Origin: Dendrocalamus latiflorus
Lineage: Eukaryota > Streptophyta > Magnoliopsida > Poales > Poaceae
Reading direction: 5' to 3'
DNA: 64,000 bases
Assembly: GCA_017311315.1 (NCBI GenBank)
Contig: CM029654.1
Span: forward strand, 3,275,637 to 3,339,636
Position numbers and translations under genes: made by a program. The notes beneath the pieces were generated by a model. It was not told where the DNA came from. It worked only from the letters and a program-made list of their open reading frames with translations, and ran no database searches. This document shows, piece by piece, positions 11,555-24,760 of this stretch. The first letter of the stretch is position 1. Each line of letters starts with the position of its first letter.

Positions 11555-12876
11555 CGCCCTCCCCCTTGTCCTCAAGCCCCCTTTTTGCTTTTTTTTTTTG
11601 GATTGGTGTAGTTCCCTCTGAAATTTGCAGATTTGAGCAAATAATGAAGCTAGTAGATGGAACATGTATAGGATTCCGACCTAATTTGCTTGCTTTGGTT
11701 ATGATATCCTCCCTCCATGTGGTAGATGCATTATTTTGTACTGTGGATCTTTTTTGTGCCTAGATCTGAAATATTTTTGGTGCCTAGATGTTTAACAATG
11801 TATGATTGTAGAAAAGAAAGTTGCTATTTATTCCCATATTTTGTTGTACTAGAATGAGAAATCAATAGCAACATGCTACTATGATGTACCATATTCTGAA
11901 CATTTGTTCGATCTACACATACTGTATGATGCTTTCTGCCAATACTTTTATGTCTAGAACCCTATTCTCTCCACCGTTCATTATAGAAGTAGTCTAGTTG
12001 AAAAAGAAATCGGAAAGCTTATGTGTTGTTTTCTAATACCACATGGACTATAATATAAAATAACGTGTTCAGAAAGTCTATTTATTATAGATAGCTCTTT
12101 GTCGAAGTTCTATTAGACAAGAACTAGTGTGTCTCGGATTATGTCTAGCAAATACATGCTCCTTTTTTGTCCATGAACCGGATGAATGAATGATTCATGA
12201 ATGAACAGTTTACATTTTAGTTTCTCCGTAGTTTCGGAGAACGATTTCAGTTTTAGAGAATTATTTCAGCTCTGCTTGAACTTTATTTTGGTGGTAATTA
12301 CTAGTTAGCCAGTTGATAGTTTGTAATGTGCCTTTCGTGTGAAATAGAACTCGAACCGAGTTCTGATTTCTGTTTAAATTGGTATATAGGAGGCCACAAA
12401 CTATCAAACTGAAAATCAAGGAAGAAAAGAGGATGCCCACACTGAATTGCTGCAGAGGAGTCGAAAGAGTCGTTGAACACATGCAGTTCAGTTCAGATTC
12501 TTGTTGTAACTTCAATAATTGAGCAGTGATGTATATAGGACATGTGTAATGATCTTCGTAGAATGTAATGAAGACAATAATTTTTGTTCTGTCATTGTTC
12601 TTTCAGTTTGATGCTTTTTTGTTATTGAATTTGAGCTCAGCCTTCAGAAATTTGTGTACAACTAGTAAAGAGTAAGGTACACACAGACTTGAAGTATTAA
12701 AAATAGGGGTAGCATGGTCATTTTATCTCTGATCCTCTCTTTCAAGATTTTGAGAGCCAACGTCCTAACAAAAGCTTCACTCAGCTAGCTCTAGATTCTT
12801 GGACGAGCGAATCCTCTAAGGATTAGAAGTAGAAACTGAAAAATAAGGAGCAAAAGCCCTACCAAACACACCCTTA

Positions 12877-15133
12877 GGCTTAAGAACTTGTGACCCCGAA
12901 GCCTGAAGGAATTGAAAGTAGGAGTGATGGAACGGGAAAGAATATGCTGTCCAAACGTCCAAGCAAATGGTTTTGTGCTATATGCCAGTGGACCAATCAG
13001 ATTTTGGCCTATTCTTTTTGGCTGCGGCTTGTGGCTTTTAGCTGCGGTTTATGACTTTTAGCTGCGGTTTATGACTTTTGGGCTGTTTGTGTAAGAGATT
13101 ACAAAATAACAAAAACTTACGTGCGATTTTTGGCGATATAAATGAAACCAGTAAAGTATGTACTACAATTAACTAGTAGACTCTATCTTGAAAAGATACT
13201 CCGTCTAAAAACTAGTTACTGTAGAAAAACTAAAAAACAACTTTTAAAAGCTGAAAAGAACAAAGCCAATGGCAACTTTGGTTCACTTCCCATGCCCACT
13301 TACTTTCTAACCCCAAGATACAACAATCCCATCATACCATCTGAGCATTAGTTATGGACTCATGGGTAAGTAAGACCCGGAAAAGGAATTCCTTGGGGTC
13401 AGTATGCCAAAATAATACCCCATCTGTTTCCAAATAGACGGCGGACGTTGACATAATCCCTAATACACACAATTGAATTGAATTACTTTTGATAACAAAT
13501 CTACATATATCACTTCCGTGAGTAAAATCAAAATAGTTTTTTTTCTGTATGCTAATGGTTTTTAAAAGTTAAAATACATGCATTCTAGATTCTAAAACGA
13601 TGTATATTTCGATAAGAGTACAATGTTGTACCGAACCAAATTAGTACTAATGGTAATGTATCATGGCGAATTAATTTTCACACCAAGAGCTTTACAAAAA
13701 CACAAATTAACCAATAAATTTTCAACCCGTGCAATTGCATTTTTAGGAAACAACCATTGGTTCCTTTTTAAGAAAATACTCACTTCAGTTCATAAAAATA
13801 CATCATTTTAGAAATCGACGTAGTCCCAAAAAAGCAACTTGACCACTAATATTTACCGTAATATATTTATAAACCTAATAAAATTATAATATTATAAAAG
13901 TATTTTTCGAGAGTAATCTACACATATGATTTTCTTGTAACAAATCTAAATATTCTAAACTATATCTATAGTTAAAATTTAAAAACTTTGAGCGTGTGTG
14001 CTCCAAAACGATATAATCTTGTGAACAGGAGCAGCAGCGGGAGAGGCGAGTGGGCCTGTACTGTCGATTTTTTTTTAGTACCTGTACTGTCGATTTTACT
14101 TGCCATGAAGAGTAAAAAAAACGGAAACTATCATGCGTGGAGAAAAAGGTGTCTTACATTAAACACCATGATCGCACGGCTGCATCCTTGATCAAATCTC
14201 TACTCATGTATGGAGAACGACATTGATCCACCTTCAAGCCCTTGCATACTTTGCAGTATTTTCTAAATGCCTAATGACTGTAAATTAAGTCGAGAGGGAC
14301 TCGGCAATTACCAAGGCGAATAAACAAGGGGACGGCCGGCGCTGAGTTGCCGCCGCCGCCGCCGCGGCGCCGTGCGTGTTCGTCGCCGAAGCTGAGGGCT
14401 TCCGAGATACGTCCCCGAGTTGGGTGGTGCCGTCTTCGTCTTTGCGCAGTTGGGCTCCCGTGCCGCACGCGTATTTCTTGCTGAAATGCCATGATGGGCT
14501 TGCTCGCGTGGGCCGATGTTGTCAGTTACATGGGTCGTTTGCGAAGGAGTTGGGGGTGAGTTGACATAGCCCGGTTTGCGTGAGCGGGCCATGACTTAGG
14601 CTATGTAAGTGCGGTAGCTTCGAAAATGAGAACAGAAACATCGCAGTTTGGAACAGAGCTTGACATTGGCGAAGTGATGAGCACGGAACGGGATGGTACA
14701 CCGGCGATAGGCGGAGGCACGGCACCGGCGCGCCGGCCAACATTAGCATGCGTGGCCTCGCACGCGCCAACCACCCCCCGCACGTCGGGGCAGCGTCCGC
14801 TCTCCTCGCGCCGCCGGTTGACCCGCACGATTCGACGGTGCTCCGCTCGCTGCAAGCCGCGCACCTGCGGCCAGCCACCTCGCCGTGCGGTCGTGCACGG
14901 TGCACCTCTGAAACAACCAGATTTCAAAAATGGCTTGAGTTTCTCTGAATCTCGGTTTCAGTCAGAAATTCACCCAATTTAGCACCCTTTTCAACCAATG
15001 GCACTTCTTCCATTTGGGCACTACCTTTCCTAGCCAATTGAGCAAGCCATCAAGCCGCTCCAACTACTATTCACCGTCCGACAAACCACCGCCTCCCCTG
15101 TTTTTGCTCCGCCACCCAGCCACCTTTCTTTCG
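12877..15133. other. Intergenic repeats left of the Sirevirus
   Basis: Holds one family-A MITE (13012-13261), AT-rich sequence to about 14270 and a GC-rich stretch (14280-14900) with a (GCC)n run at about 14350. Open frames in the GC-rich part overlap on both strands and show no domain. The sequence continues across the Sirevirus insertion at 26500. Confidence 0.4.
13012..13261 (+). mobile_element. Family-A MITE copy
   Basis: Starts TTCTTTTTGGCTGCGG and ends GCTGAAAAGAAC. The middle carries the shared markers GTACTACAATTAACTAGTAG and AACTAGTTACTGTAG, also seen near 53594-53803. A 20-bp block TTTTAGCTGCGGTTTATGAC is duplicated in its left arm. No coding capacity; no clear target duplication was found for this copy. 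Confidence 0.7.
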
Positions 15134-15138
15134 CCATC

Positions 15139-16873
15139 TGTAGGACCGAAATGGCGACAGAGGGGGGTGAATGTCGCTCGCTTCAAAGCCCCCCAAGAAA
15201 TCGAACACTGATTTTTTAGAAAGATGCAAAACACAGCACCTCACAAAAAATTAAAATTAAATTCTCTGAATTTTGGAACGCATGCGACACCGAAAAATTT
15301 AGCATAAATCAGAGATTACCCAGCAAAAATTTCAGCTGAAAATATTGCTGTTTGATCTGCATGCAAAATTGAGGAAAATCAGCACAAAGAAAAAAGAAAC
15401 ATGCACAAAAGATGAAGGGACACTACTGCATGCTTGCTTGCCATTCAGCCAACAGGAGCAGTTCGTGAGAGTTTTTGGCCGAAAGACAGAGCTACAGTAA
15501 GAAAAACTTCAGAGGAAGCTCAAATCCAAGAGAATAAGAAAGGAACTTCTTTTCTTTTCAGACAAAAACACCAAGAGCATAATCTAAATATAATGGAGAC
15601 TCTAAACAACACAAGAAATCAACAAAAACTCGAGAAATTCAGAGATTTCCCAAACACTGAAAAAGTACAGAGGGTTCACCAAAATCTAAATTACTCTCCA
15701 ACCTTTGATCCTATGACCATGAAACTTTGAGGATATGTTAGCAATAGCTATGGGATAATCCAGATCAAATTTCATTCCATTTCTCCAAAGGGAACAAGAT
15801 TTCACCAAAACCCTAGAAGATGAAATACATGAACAGAGGAGACCAAAAGAGGAAATCCGAAATTAAACTTAGTTTGATCTTTGGATCAACTAGCCAAATG
15901 GCTTTTGAGCATCTCCCATGTCATAGCAACCCATTTTGGCACTCCTAAGCAAGCAAGAACTCAAAACAACGAAAATCACAAAATCACCCAAAAGAAGTTA
16001 ACGAAGAACAGAGAGCAAGAATGAAAGAAGAACTTCAGATTTTCATTCCATCACGAAAGGAATACAAGGAGTCACGATACGCATGGACATTAGATAAAGA
16101 TGAATGATTACATGACCCTCAATCCCTCTCCAACCTCTCAATCCTCAACCATGAATGCTTGGATGGGATGAACAACACTCTGTTCTACCTAGAAACCATC
16201 GAAGGGACAGAGAGAGCACACTCTAACAAACTCTGTCTCTCCCAATCACTAAAGAGCCAAAGCTAAACAACTCTTTAAAGACTCTTTTGACTCAATCAAA
16301 ACCCTTGGAGTGCTCAAGTGGGCATGCAGCCCCTCAATCCTATTTATAGCCTTGGCTAACAGGTCTCCGCCCCGTTACACCTGCTAAATCCAACGGCGCC
16401 CGCCCCCGCTTGTGCAGCCTCGCGAATTTCCTAATTCGCCCCTCCTGCACCTTCCGGGAAGCTTCCGCGCTCCTTGCCTCGCACGCCTCGCAACCACCTC
16501 GAGTCCACGTCATCTTCGACACATCCCGACCGTTCTGACCTCAGCGCCACCTGCGCCTAGTCCGGTCCACCGTGTCTCGCCACGACTCCAACTCGACGTC
16601 CTGCAGTCACACAGACAAGAAAACACGTCAAATAGCACCGCTCGACACATGAAAGCGTAAATACCATCACACTTACCACAGACAAAGTCCAAACCTGTCG
16701 AAACATTAGAATATACATCCTAATCCTAAATGACCAAGTTTGACCAAAGTCCGACCGAGCCCGATTGCGCCACGCAACGGCTCGACTCCGAACCACTCAA
16801 ACCAAACTCGACTATCCTAAACCTTTATCAATTACTCATCATTCACATAGAGTCACGACCACCTGGTCTCTCA
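15139..16873 (-). repeat. 3' LTR of the Sirevirus (left copy)
   Basis: From TGTAGGACCGAAATGG to GGTCTCTCA in plus orientation; because the element runs on minus this is the 3' LTR. It aligns over its whole length with 24761-26499 apart from small indels (a G run, a C run, and a 3-bp AAG). A plus-strand TATTTATAG at about 16340, reading CTATAAATA on the element strand, is the likely LTR TATA box. Confidence 0.96.
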
Positions 16874-16885
16874 ATCTCCCCCTTG
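16874..16885 (-). other. Polypurine tract adjoining the 3' LTR
   Basis: On the element strand the sequence before the LTR reads CATCAAGGGGGAGAT followed by TGAGAGACC. AAGGGGGAGA is a standard plus-strand primer for Copia reverse transcription and abuts the LTR as expected. Confidence 0.9.
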
Positions 16886-18581
16886 ATGAGTATATTGACA
16901 AACTCAGAAAAAGCATGAAGTTGTGTTTGATTTTGAAGAATCCAACATGGTCCAAAGAAGAGAATGAAACTAATGACCATGTCGACAGAAGGAACACTAG
17001 AGCAACAACTGAAAGAGCAAAATGAACTCCAAAGCTCTAAACTATTCCCAACAGACTTTTTCTTCTCTATTCTCCCCCTTTTGGCAAGAAACACATCAAG
17101 ATGCAAAGGAGAGAATATGACATGTCAATGGATGTATATGGCTGAAGTTTGATTATTTCTAGGCATTTGGAGCCATGAGAGTTATCCATAATGACCAGAA
17201 TGAGATACACCAAGCCATAACTCAATAAAACGCTATCTAGATCATGACAACATATGTATAAGCCAGCTAGCACATAAATATGACAATATGAAATGTAGGG
17301 CGTTTAGTGAGCAAGTCAAGTCAACAATTAAGCAAAGTCTAGCTAGAGATATCTAAGGATGACTCAGGCCATGTCAATAAGCTAAGCGGAAACAAGAAGC
17401 TAGTGTTGAGTCAATTAGAGTGCTACAAGCTCAAGAGTTTATCATTTGGTTAAGCACTTTTCATCTTTAGGTGATTAAGCAAATCTTGCACATTTGACAT
17501 ATTTTCTTTTAAAGCTTATAGCTGTTTCCAACCAAAAATTTTATCATGTGCTAGATCTCAAGCCTTATGCGACTACTCCAAGCGAGAAGCTTAAGAAGAT
17601 AGTCCAGGTCATCCAAAACTCCCCCTGAGTTCATGCCTAGTGCAATGGCAAGCCGTCTCATGAGAAAGAATTGGTGAAATCAGTTTTTTCGCACATAAAA
17701 AGAGATCCTTTTGCTTTTTAACAGATTGTGCTAACTCATGATGTATCAAGATGCTAAAATAGCTCAATCTAAGATTCAACCTAGATTCAAGACTCAACTC
17801 AGCCTATTTGACATGGCATGAATCATAAAGGGATAGCTCAAGCAAGACTAATCTCGAGTGCTAACATGACAAGTTTTAATTTAAGTTGAGCAATTTTAAT
17901 TAACTTTATCATGGCAGAAAGCTAGTCTACACATATGAAGTTATGATAAATCTAGCAAGCTAAGCACAAGACATGGCAAGGTGTAAAGCATTGAAACATG
18001 TCATAACAGGATAATAATCAAGGCTCAATGCAGATTGATTATAATGCTAGAATGCTGAAAATGCAAGAAAGTCCAGCTCCCCTCAACATTAGATGCAACT
18101 TTTAGTTCAAGTTGAGTTATGTCAAAATTAAGCTTCAGAAGCTCCCAAATGAACTCCCCTTGAACCAAAGCAATAAAATCGAGAAGCTGGCAAAGAAAAC
18201 CAAATAGACAGTCCTTAAAGCATAGAAAAGATATAGAAGCAACTATGGCTTAAACTGACTCTCATCTACCCCAAATGACTCCAGGACTAACAGCTGATCG
18301 TCGAACACACACTAGAGAGCAAACACGTACCCTGTCTACCCGAGGGTGGCCCAACCCTCGCTAGAACCTACAAGAAGTGAGTGAGCTCAACCTAGTGAGA
18401 TAAGAAATAGCTACTCCTGGAAGCACAAGATAAGAGTAAGAAGTCTAAGCAACTCAACACAAGAAACACTCTAACCTATGCTAGAAGGACTTAACCCAAT
18501 GCACCCGCAAATGTAATGCAACAGAAATGTGACAGAAGCATAATTAATATAATAAAGCAGTAAAGCCCAAGCTCCCCCTCA
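16886..18581 (-). other. Sirevirus 3' non-coding region with extra polypurine tracts
   Basis: About 1.7 kb between the pol stop and the 3' LTR with no credible open frame. Extra purine runs on the element strand lie near 17075 (AAAAGGGGGAGA), 17617 (CAGGGGGAGTTTT), 18075 (GAGGGGAGCTGG), 18158 (CAAGGGGAGTTC) and 18573 (GAGGGGGAGCTT). Repeated polypurine tracts upstream of the 3' LTR are a known Sirevirus feature. Some Sireviruses carry an env-like frame in this position; I see none here. Confidence 0.8.
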
Positions 18582-21500
18582 CTACAGTCCGTAAGGACAA
18601 ACCACCCCAAGCTCTCCCCGCAGAGCTGAAAACCTCGAACTGTCCAAAGGCTTGGTGAAGATATCAGCCAACTGGTGGTCACTCTCCACAAACTGGAGCA
18701 CTATGTCACATTTCTCTACATGGTCTCTAAGGAAGTGGAAGCGAATGTCAATATGCTTGGTCCGAGAGTGCTGCACTGGGTTCTTAGCAATGTTGATAGC
18801 AGACGTGTTATCACAAAAGAGTGGAACACTGTCTAAGGCTAACCCAAAATCCCGCATGGTCGAAACCATCCAAAGTACCTGGCTGCAGCAACTGGCAGCA
18901 TCAACGTACTCGGCCTCTGCAGTGGACTGTGCAACACCGGACTGCTTCCTCGAAGACCAGGAAACGAGAGAAGTGCCAATGAACTGGCAGGTGCCGGAAG
19001 TGCTCTTCCTATCTATCCTACAGCCAGCAAAGTCTGCATCCGAAAAGCCTCTCAAGGAAAGACAGGATGAGGAAGAGTACCAGATACCATAGTCAATGGT
19101 AGCTCGAAGGTACCGAAAAATGCGCTTCACCGCCTGGCGGTGAGATACGCGAGGAGAAGCCTGAAAACGAGCACACAGACACACGGAGAAGTGTATGTCT
19201 GGTCTCGAGGCAGTGAGGTAAAGAAGGGAGTCGATCATACTTCTGAACTCTTTCTGATCAACTGGCTCGCCATCCTCATCTGGGTCAAGATAGGCTGTAG
19301 AAGCCATGGGAGTCAACATAGGCTTACCATCACTCATGTCGAAGCGTCTCAGGAGGTCACGAGTGTACTTTCCCTGATAAAGAAATGTACCCTCCTGAGT
19401 CTGCTTGATTTGGAAGCCAAGGAAGAAGGTCAACTCGCCCATCATACTCATCTCAAACTCGGTGCTCATGACATCCGAGAACTGTGAAACCAGAGTATGG
19501 GAAGAGCCGCCAAAGATGATGTCATCGACATAGATCTGGACGAGCAGAAGGTCATTGCCATGACGGCGGATGAATAAGGTCTTGTCAACTTTACCCATAT
19601 CAAAACCATGACTTAACAAGTAGGACTTAAGCCTCTCATACCAAGCTCTAGGGGCTTGCTTAAGTCCATACAAAGCTTTGAAAAGTTTGAAGACATGGTT
19701 TGGGTATTTGGGATTTTCGAAACCAGGAGGCTGTCGGACGTAGACCTCTTCCTCAATAAAGTCATTGAGAAAGGCACTCTTGACGTCCATCTGGTAAAGT
19801 TTGAAACCCTTAGAAGCTGCAAAGGCAAGCAGGATTCTAATAGCCTCAAGACGAGCTACAGGGGCAAAGGTCTCCTCGAAATCTAGACCCTCAACCTGGG
19901 AGAACCCCTGAGCTACCAGTCTAGTCTTGTTTCGAATAACCACACCATCCTCACTCTGCTTGTTCTTAAACACCCACTTAGTCCCAATGATATTGTGACC
20001 TCGTGGGGGCTCGACAAGCGACCAGACCTTGTTCCTCTCGAAGTTTTCTAGCTCCTCATGCATGGCATTGACCCAAGACTCATCAGATAGAGCATGAGAA
20101 ACATCTTTGGGCTCAAAGGAGGCAATGAAAGCAGAATGGAGACAGAATTGAGATAAGCCAGATTTTGAGCGGGTAACACGCTCGAAGAGGTCTCCAATCA
20201 TCTGCTCTGAAGGATGCCTTTTCTGGATATGTCGGGGAGGTCCAGGATGAGATGAAGAAGTGGCCTCTACCTCGTGAGCTGACGAGGTAGGAACAGAGCC
20301 ACTAGCTCCGGAGGAAGCAGTAGGCAAGGGCTGATCACCTTGAGGTACCGTGGAGGAAGGCATCTCAAGGGGAGGATGAGGAGCTGGATCAGGTAAACAA
20401 CCATCGTCTCCATCGTCCTCATCATCCACAAAGATGGTCTCGGACTGCTCTAAAGAACCTGAGATATCTGGCCTAGTCCCCGGATTGGCCTCGTCAAAGG
20501 TCACCTCACAGGTCTCTACCATTTTGCTAGACTCGCAGTTCCAGACCCTATAAGCCCGCGAAGAAGGCGAGTAACCTAGAAAGATCCCATCACAAGAACG
20601 TGACTCGAACTTGTCTAGGTTCCCGGACTTCAAAATAAAACACTTGCAACCAAACACACGAAAATGAGAGACGCTGGGCTTTCGCCCGTATCTCAACTCA
20701 TAAGAAGTGCGGTGCAAGTGTGCCCTAAGAAATACTCGATTTGAGACATGGCACGCGGTGGCTATAGCCTCAGCCCAAAACTTCCGCGGTGTAGAGTACT
20801 CAACAAGCATCGTCCTGGCCATCTCGACCAAGGTACGGTTCTTCCTCTACACAACGCCATTTTGTTGTGGAACGTGCGGAGAAGAGAACTGGTGCTCTAC
20901 ACCTGTCTCACTACAGAAACTCTCGAAGTAGGAATTTTTGAACTCCGTGCCATTGTCACTGCGGATCGCTCGTAAGGCACCCGGGAGCTCAACAGAAAGC
21001 CTACCGAAAAGACCTCGGAAATGTGAAAATGTCTCATCCTTCGAGGCTAAGAAAAACACCCAAGAATACATCGAGAAGTCATCGATCACGACAAGAACAT
21101 ACCACTTCCCTCCTGCTGACTGCACTCGAGCTGGTCCAACAGTGTCCATATGGAGCAGCTGTCCCGGTGCATCGGTCATAGTAACTGTGACCGGAGGGTG
21201 AGAAGCGGCAACCATCTTGCCGTGCCGGCATGGAGCACAGACTAGATCTTTGACCATCTTGAGCTTCGGCAGACCACGAATGAGGTCGTGGCCGCTAACT
21301 CGGGTCAAATGGTCAAATCCGATATGACCAAGTCTCCTATGCCAGAAAGAGAGGTCGCGGGACTCAGAAGCAACTAAACACCTGAGAGGATCACTAGAAG
21401 ACTCAGAGAAATTAGCACGAAAAATCCTCCCAAAACGAGAAATCCCACAAACCAGACTACCCGAAGAATCAAGAATGTTACAAGCATTTTTTTTAAGCTC

Positions 21501-21775
21501 ACCTCGAAACCGTCATCGGTAAGCTGAGAAACGGAAAGCAAGTTGTACTGCAGCTTACTAACCAAGGCAACATCCTTAAGAATAAAAGAAGTATTAACAT
21601 GCACAGTACCTTTTGCGATGACGCGCCCAGACGAAGCGTCTCCGAAGGTGATCGTCTCATCACCTGGAGCACGGGCAAGGGAAGAAAACCAACGAGAATC
21701 TCCGGTCATGTGTCGTGAACACCCGGAGTCTACGAGCCAAACCTTTCCCTTCCCTGCCCGGCGAACCTGAGTCAA
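18582..21775 (-). pseudogene. Sirevirus pol: protease, integrase, reverse transcriptase, RNase H (broken)
   Basis: Order on the minus strand: aspartic protease with VDSGCSRHMTGD (about 21720); pre-integrase zinc region with H-H and CAPCRHGK (about 21240-21350); integrase core with HMDTVGP, VIDDFS and SDNGTEF; then integrase C-terminal and reverse transcriptase with YVDDIIFG and GLKQAPRAWYERL; RNase H with DADFAG, STAEAEY and KHIDIRFHFLRD. Reading is interrupted by a frame change at the A8 run 21488-21495, which cuts the protease from the integrase, and by an in-frame TAG at 20847-20849 within integrase. The last 749 codons (18582-20831), covering integrase C-terminus, RT and RNase H, are open. 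Both RT active-site aspartates are present. The domain order and motifs are plain Copia. Confidence 0.95.
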
Positions 21776-24704
21776 ACAGAGAGTAAAGTCTCAGTACTGG
21801 GGTAAATCAAGAGTGATTTTGGTACCCAATACTGAGTAACACGTGGAGCAGATGAAGTAGTCAAACACGACTGACCTCTATCTACCCTACGCTCTCCGTG
21901 ACTCAAAGAAGCAGAAGGTCTATGAGCAGACCTGAAGCTGTTGCGGGGTCCGACTGCTACGGGAGAGCGAGTCGGAACACCGGCAACACGCTGATCACGC
22001 CGTGGGTAACTGTCTCGACGGGGGAAACGAGATGTACCCTCAGGACGGCGGAAGTCACGACCCGGAGCAGCACGAGGACGAAAACCAGAAGACTCAGAAA
22101 AACCAAGTCCTCGATGCTGCCCAAACCTGTCAGAAGCAAACCTGAAACTCGTGCTAGTCTTAAGTGCACTCAGGATCTGGGGCTGACCCTGAATACGCCT
22201 AAGTGCCTCTGCATGGTCTCTACGCGCAATCCTGGCGCGCCTGAAGCATCTCTCGATCAAGTGCCCATCCTTCTGACAGAAGGTGCAGTGGTACTTCACC
22301 TTCTGAGAGGTGGAAGTAGCACGAAGAGGCTTCGCCTTCTAAGAGGTCGAAGCAACAGGTGGAATCACCTTGCTGTCAGAGATCCCTTGGACAAAGCCCG
22401 CTGATTTGAATTTAACCTCATCAGATCTGGGGTCAACCTCGATCACACCTCCTACGATGGATCGGAGAATAGCAGGTGGATGCTTCCTCATATCCTCATA
22501 AAAATCATATCCTAGACCTTGATTGAACTTGCAAATCTTGGATTGGTCTAGAATAAGATTAAGCTTCTTCTTGCCGCCTACAAATCTCTCGAGAGTGTTC
22601 ATAAGGTACTGACACTCCCGAAAGAGAGAGGTGCAAGAAGAGCAGGGAGAAGAAGAGACAGCAGAAGGTAAGGGAGCAGAAGAAGAACCAACAGTAGAGG
22701 AAAGAATGGATTGTGCACGCACAACCGACTCTGAGGGGACAGTCCTACTACTAGCAGGTTGGTTCGCGTCTCTAGGCGTCTCACCCTTACCCTGGGGCTT
22801 CTCCTCCACACCATCAATCACATCACAACCAGATTGTGGCTTCTCTAGTAAGTCCTTAGTTAGCTTCACACATTTGTCATTCAATGCAATGAGTTCAAGT
22901 TTTAGTTTGTCACAACTAATGCATGGTGAGCTAACAGGATCCTTAGTCGCAAACTGAGCCAATTTGTTGTTTTGATCAATCATCTCTTGGAATTGCTTAG
23001 AAACAGATTCAAGTTCAAGAGTTAATTTTGGACAATTGGTGCAAGAAACAACAGGCTCAAGTAAAGAAGCATGCAACTCAGCAATCTTGTGATCTGCCCG
23101 TTTTAGGTTCAACTTCAGCTTATTGCAATTTTCACATGACTCGGGCAGATCAAGCAGCATAGTATAAAGGCCTCTAAAAGTATTGTCCTTATCCTCACAT
23201 GAGGTGCAAGCACTAGTCTCAACAGGAGCAGATGAAACAGATGCAATCCTACTCATCTCTAGTTCAGCCAACAGATTAATGTTCTCCACCTTAACAGTAT
23301 CAAGCTCGGAGGACAAACTATCATGCGAGGTCCTTAGTTTCTCCATGTCACCCAGCAAAGCAGAGCATGTATCACAGTCGTCACTAGAGGGACCAGATGT
23401 AAGAGCAATAATCTCTAGTGACAACCTGTCTACTTCCTTCTCAACTCAGTACACCTAGTCCTAGCTCTAGCATGGAAACCACCTAGCTTAAGAAAAGCAT
23501 GATTGAGCTGGTCGTAGGTGGGACATACCTCGTCCGAGTCGGAGTACAGCTCGCTGTCGTTGAGTTCGCCCTCGAGGGCCATGAAGCACATGCTGGAGAA
23601 GTCGTCGCCGCTCTAGGGATCTTGGTCACCCGTCCCGTCGTCATCGCTCCATCCCTCCACCTCGCTGAGGTCGAGGTCGTCGAAGGCCGTGAGGACGTGG
23701 TGAAACAGCTTCTTGGCCTTCCCGAAGTCGCAGAACTTCTTCTTGCCCGGTGTCTGAGCTGGAGTCTTCTTGTTGCGGTTCTTGTCGGTGTAGTCGTTCT
23801 TGCCCGAACCGCCATAGTCGTTCTTGCTCTTCTCCAGCTTGGGGCAGTTTGCCCGAATGTGGTTGGGGCCACCACACTCGAAGCAAATGACTGGTCCGCC
23901 TCTCTTTCTGTCCCTCCTCTTGTAAGCATGGGAGAACTTCCGAGCTAGGAGGGCCAGCTGTTCATCCTCTAGCTGCTCTAACTGATCATCAGTTACGTCA
24001 CAGAGAGCAGCTAGGGAGAAACTGCAAAGCGAATCAGAAGAAGGACCAGAAGACGAAACGGGATCGGTGACCAAGGCCATCGACTGTGACTTCGACCGAC
24101 GAGAGACAACGTCAATCTCGTGAGTCTTGAGGCGCGAGTACAGCGCGTCAAGAGTCAGGGTCGAGAGGTCTGTTGTGTCTTTGATGGTGGTCACTTTCAT
24201 CTCCCAAACACGCAGATCGAGTGCCGCGAGCATCTGACGAGCGTTGTCCGAGTCGGGGTATGTGAGACCGACCGCTCGGAGGTTGCTCAAGATTTTGTGA
24301 AATCACGAAAAGCACTCGTTCAGGGACTCACCAGCAAGCATCTCGAATTTGTTGTATTCGCGCTTAAACTGGTCCTGTCGAACCGTCTTGATCTGGGTGG
24401 TGCCCTCATGGTATGCGTCGAGGGTCACCCAGATGTCGTAGGCGGACGACAGGTGAGATATGCGGTCAAACTCGCTACGACTCAAACCCTGGATGATGAT
24501 GTTCCTTGCCTTTGCATTTGTCTCAACATCAGCCATGTTCCCGGTATTTATGTTCTCATCGGCAGGAACAACAAACTGGACCTTGACCTTGCGCCAGATG
24601 GCATACCCCTGAGCCTGGATGTATGTTTCCATTCGGCTCTTCCAGAAGGGGTAATCGATGCCATCGAAAATGGGCGGCTTGGTCGAGTACTTGTCCGTCG
24701 CCAT
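21772..24704 (-). pseudogene. Sirevirus gag polyprotein (broken), two zinc-knuckle regions
   Basis: Starts at 24704 (MATDKYSTKPPIFDG), 56 bases inside the LTR. The N-terminal capsid-like region has the DYPFWKSRME and AYDIWVTL motifs typical of Copia UBN2/DUF4219 Gag. A CCHC knuckle CFECGGPNHIRANC lies near 23870, and a second, CTFCQKDGHLIERC, near 22270. Between them is a long cysteine-pair-rich, coiled-coil-like stretch (22500-23420). Damage: in-frame stops at 24303-24305, 23613-23615 and 22339-22341, a frame change near 23440, and another near 21780 before the protease. The last could in principle be a natural gag/pol frame boundary, but the other lesions show the copy is dead. Confidence 0.9.
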
Positions 24705-24745
24705 GGCTCTTGAGACCGGTTAAGATCTATTGATTAGAGCTAACC

Positions 24746-24758
24746 GGCTCTGATACCA
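24746..24758 (-). other. Primer-binding site (initiator Met tRNA)
   Basis: Element-strand TGGTATCAGAGCC, two bases inside the 5' LTR. It is complementary to the 3' end of plant initiator methionine tRNA, the usual primer for Copia elements. Confidence 0.93.
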
Positions 24759-24760
24759 AT

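Larger units (their letters stand above)
9784..12873. mobile_element. PIF/Harbinger-type non-autonomous element with gene-like interior
   Basis: The ends GGGCCTATTCGGTAGGGC and (inverted) GGGTGTGTTTGGTAGGGC match closely, and the similarity runs on through ATTTGCTCC / TTTTGCTCC. A TTA duplication flanks both sides (9781-9783 and 12874-12876), as in PIF/Harbinger elements. The left interior looks like a plant gene 5' end: TCTCTCC-rich leader, AAACCCTAG, GC-rich sequence, then GCGACCATGACATCCCC leading to a possible donor CTTCAAGGTATGAG at about 10300. The right interior resembles a 3' untranslated region. No transposase was recognised. A 1233-bp LTR sits inside (separate entry), so the element before that insertion was about 1.86 kb. 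An acquired gene fragment is possible but its source is not identified. Confidence 0.7.

Noticed and set aside
23499..24713. Plus-strand frames of 149 and 197 codons
   Set aside because: Antisense to the Sirevirus gag; no independent evidence.
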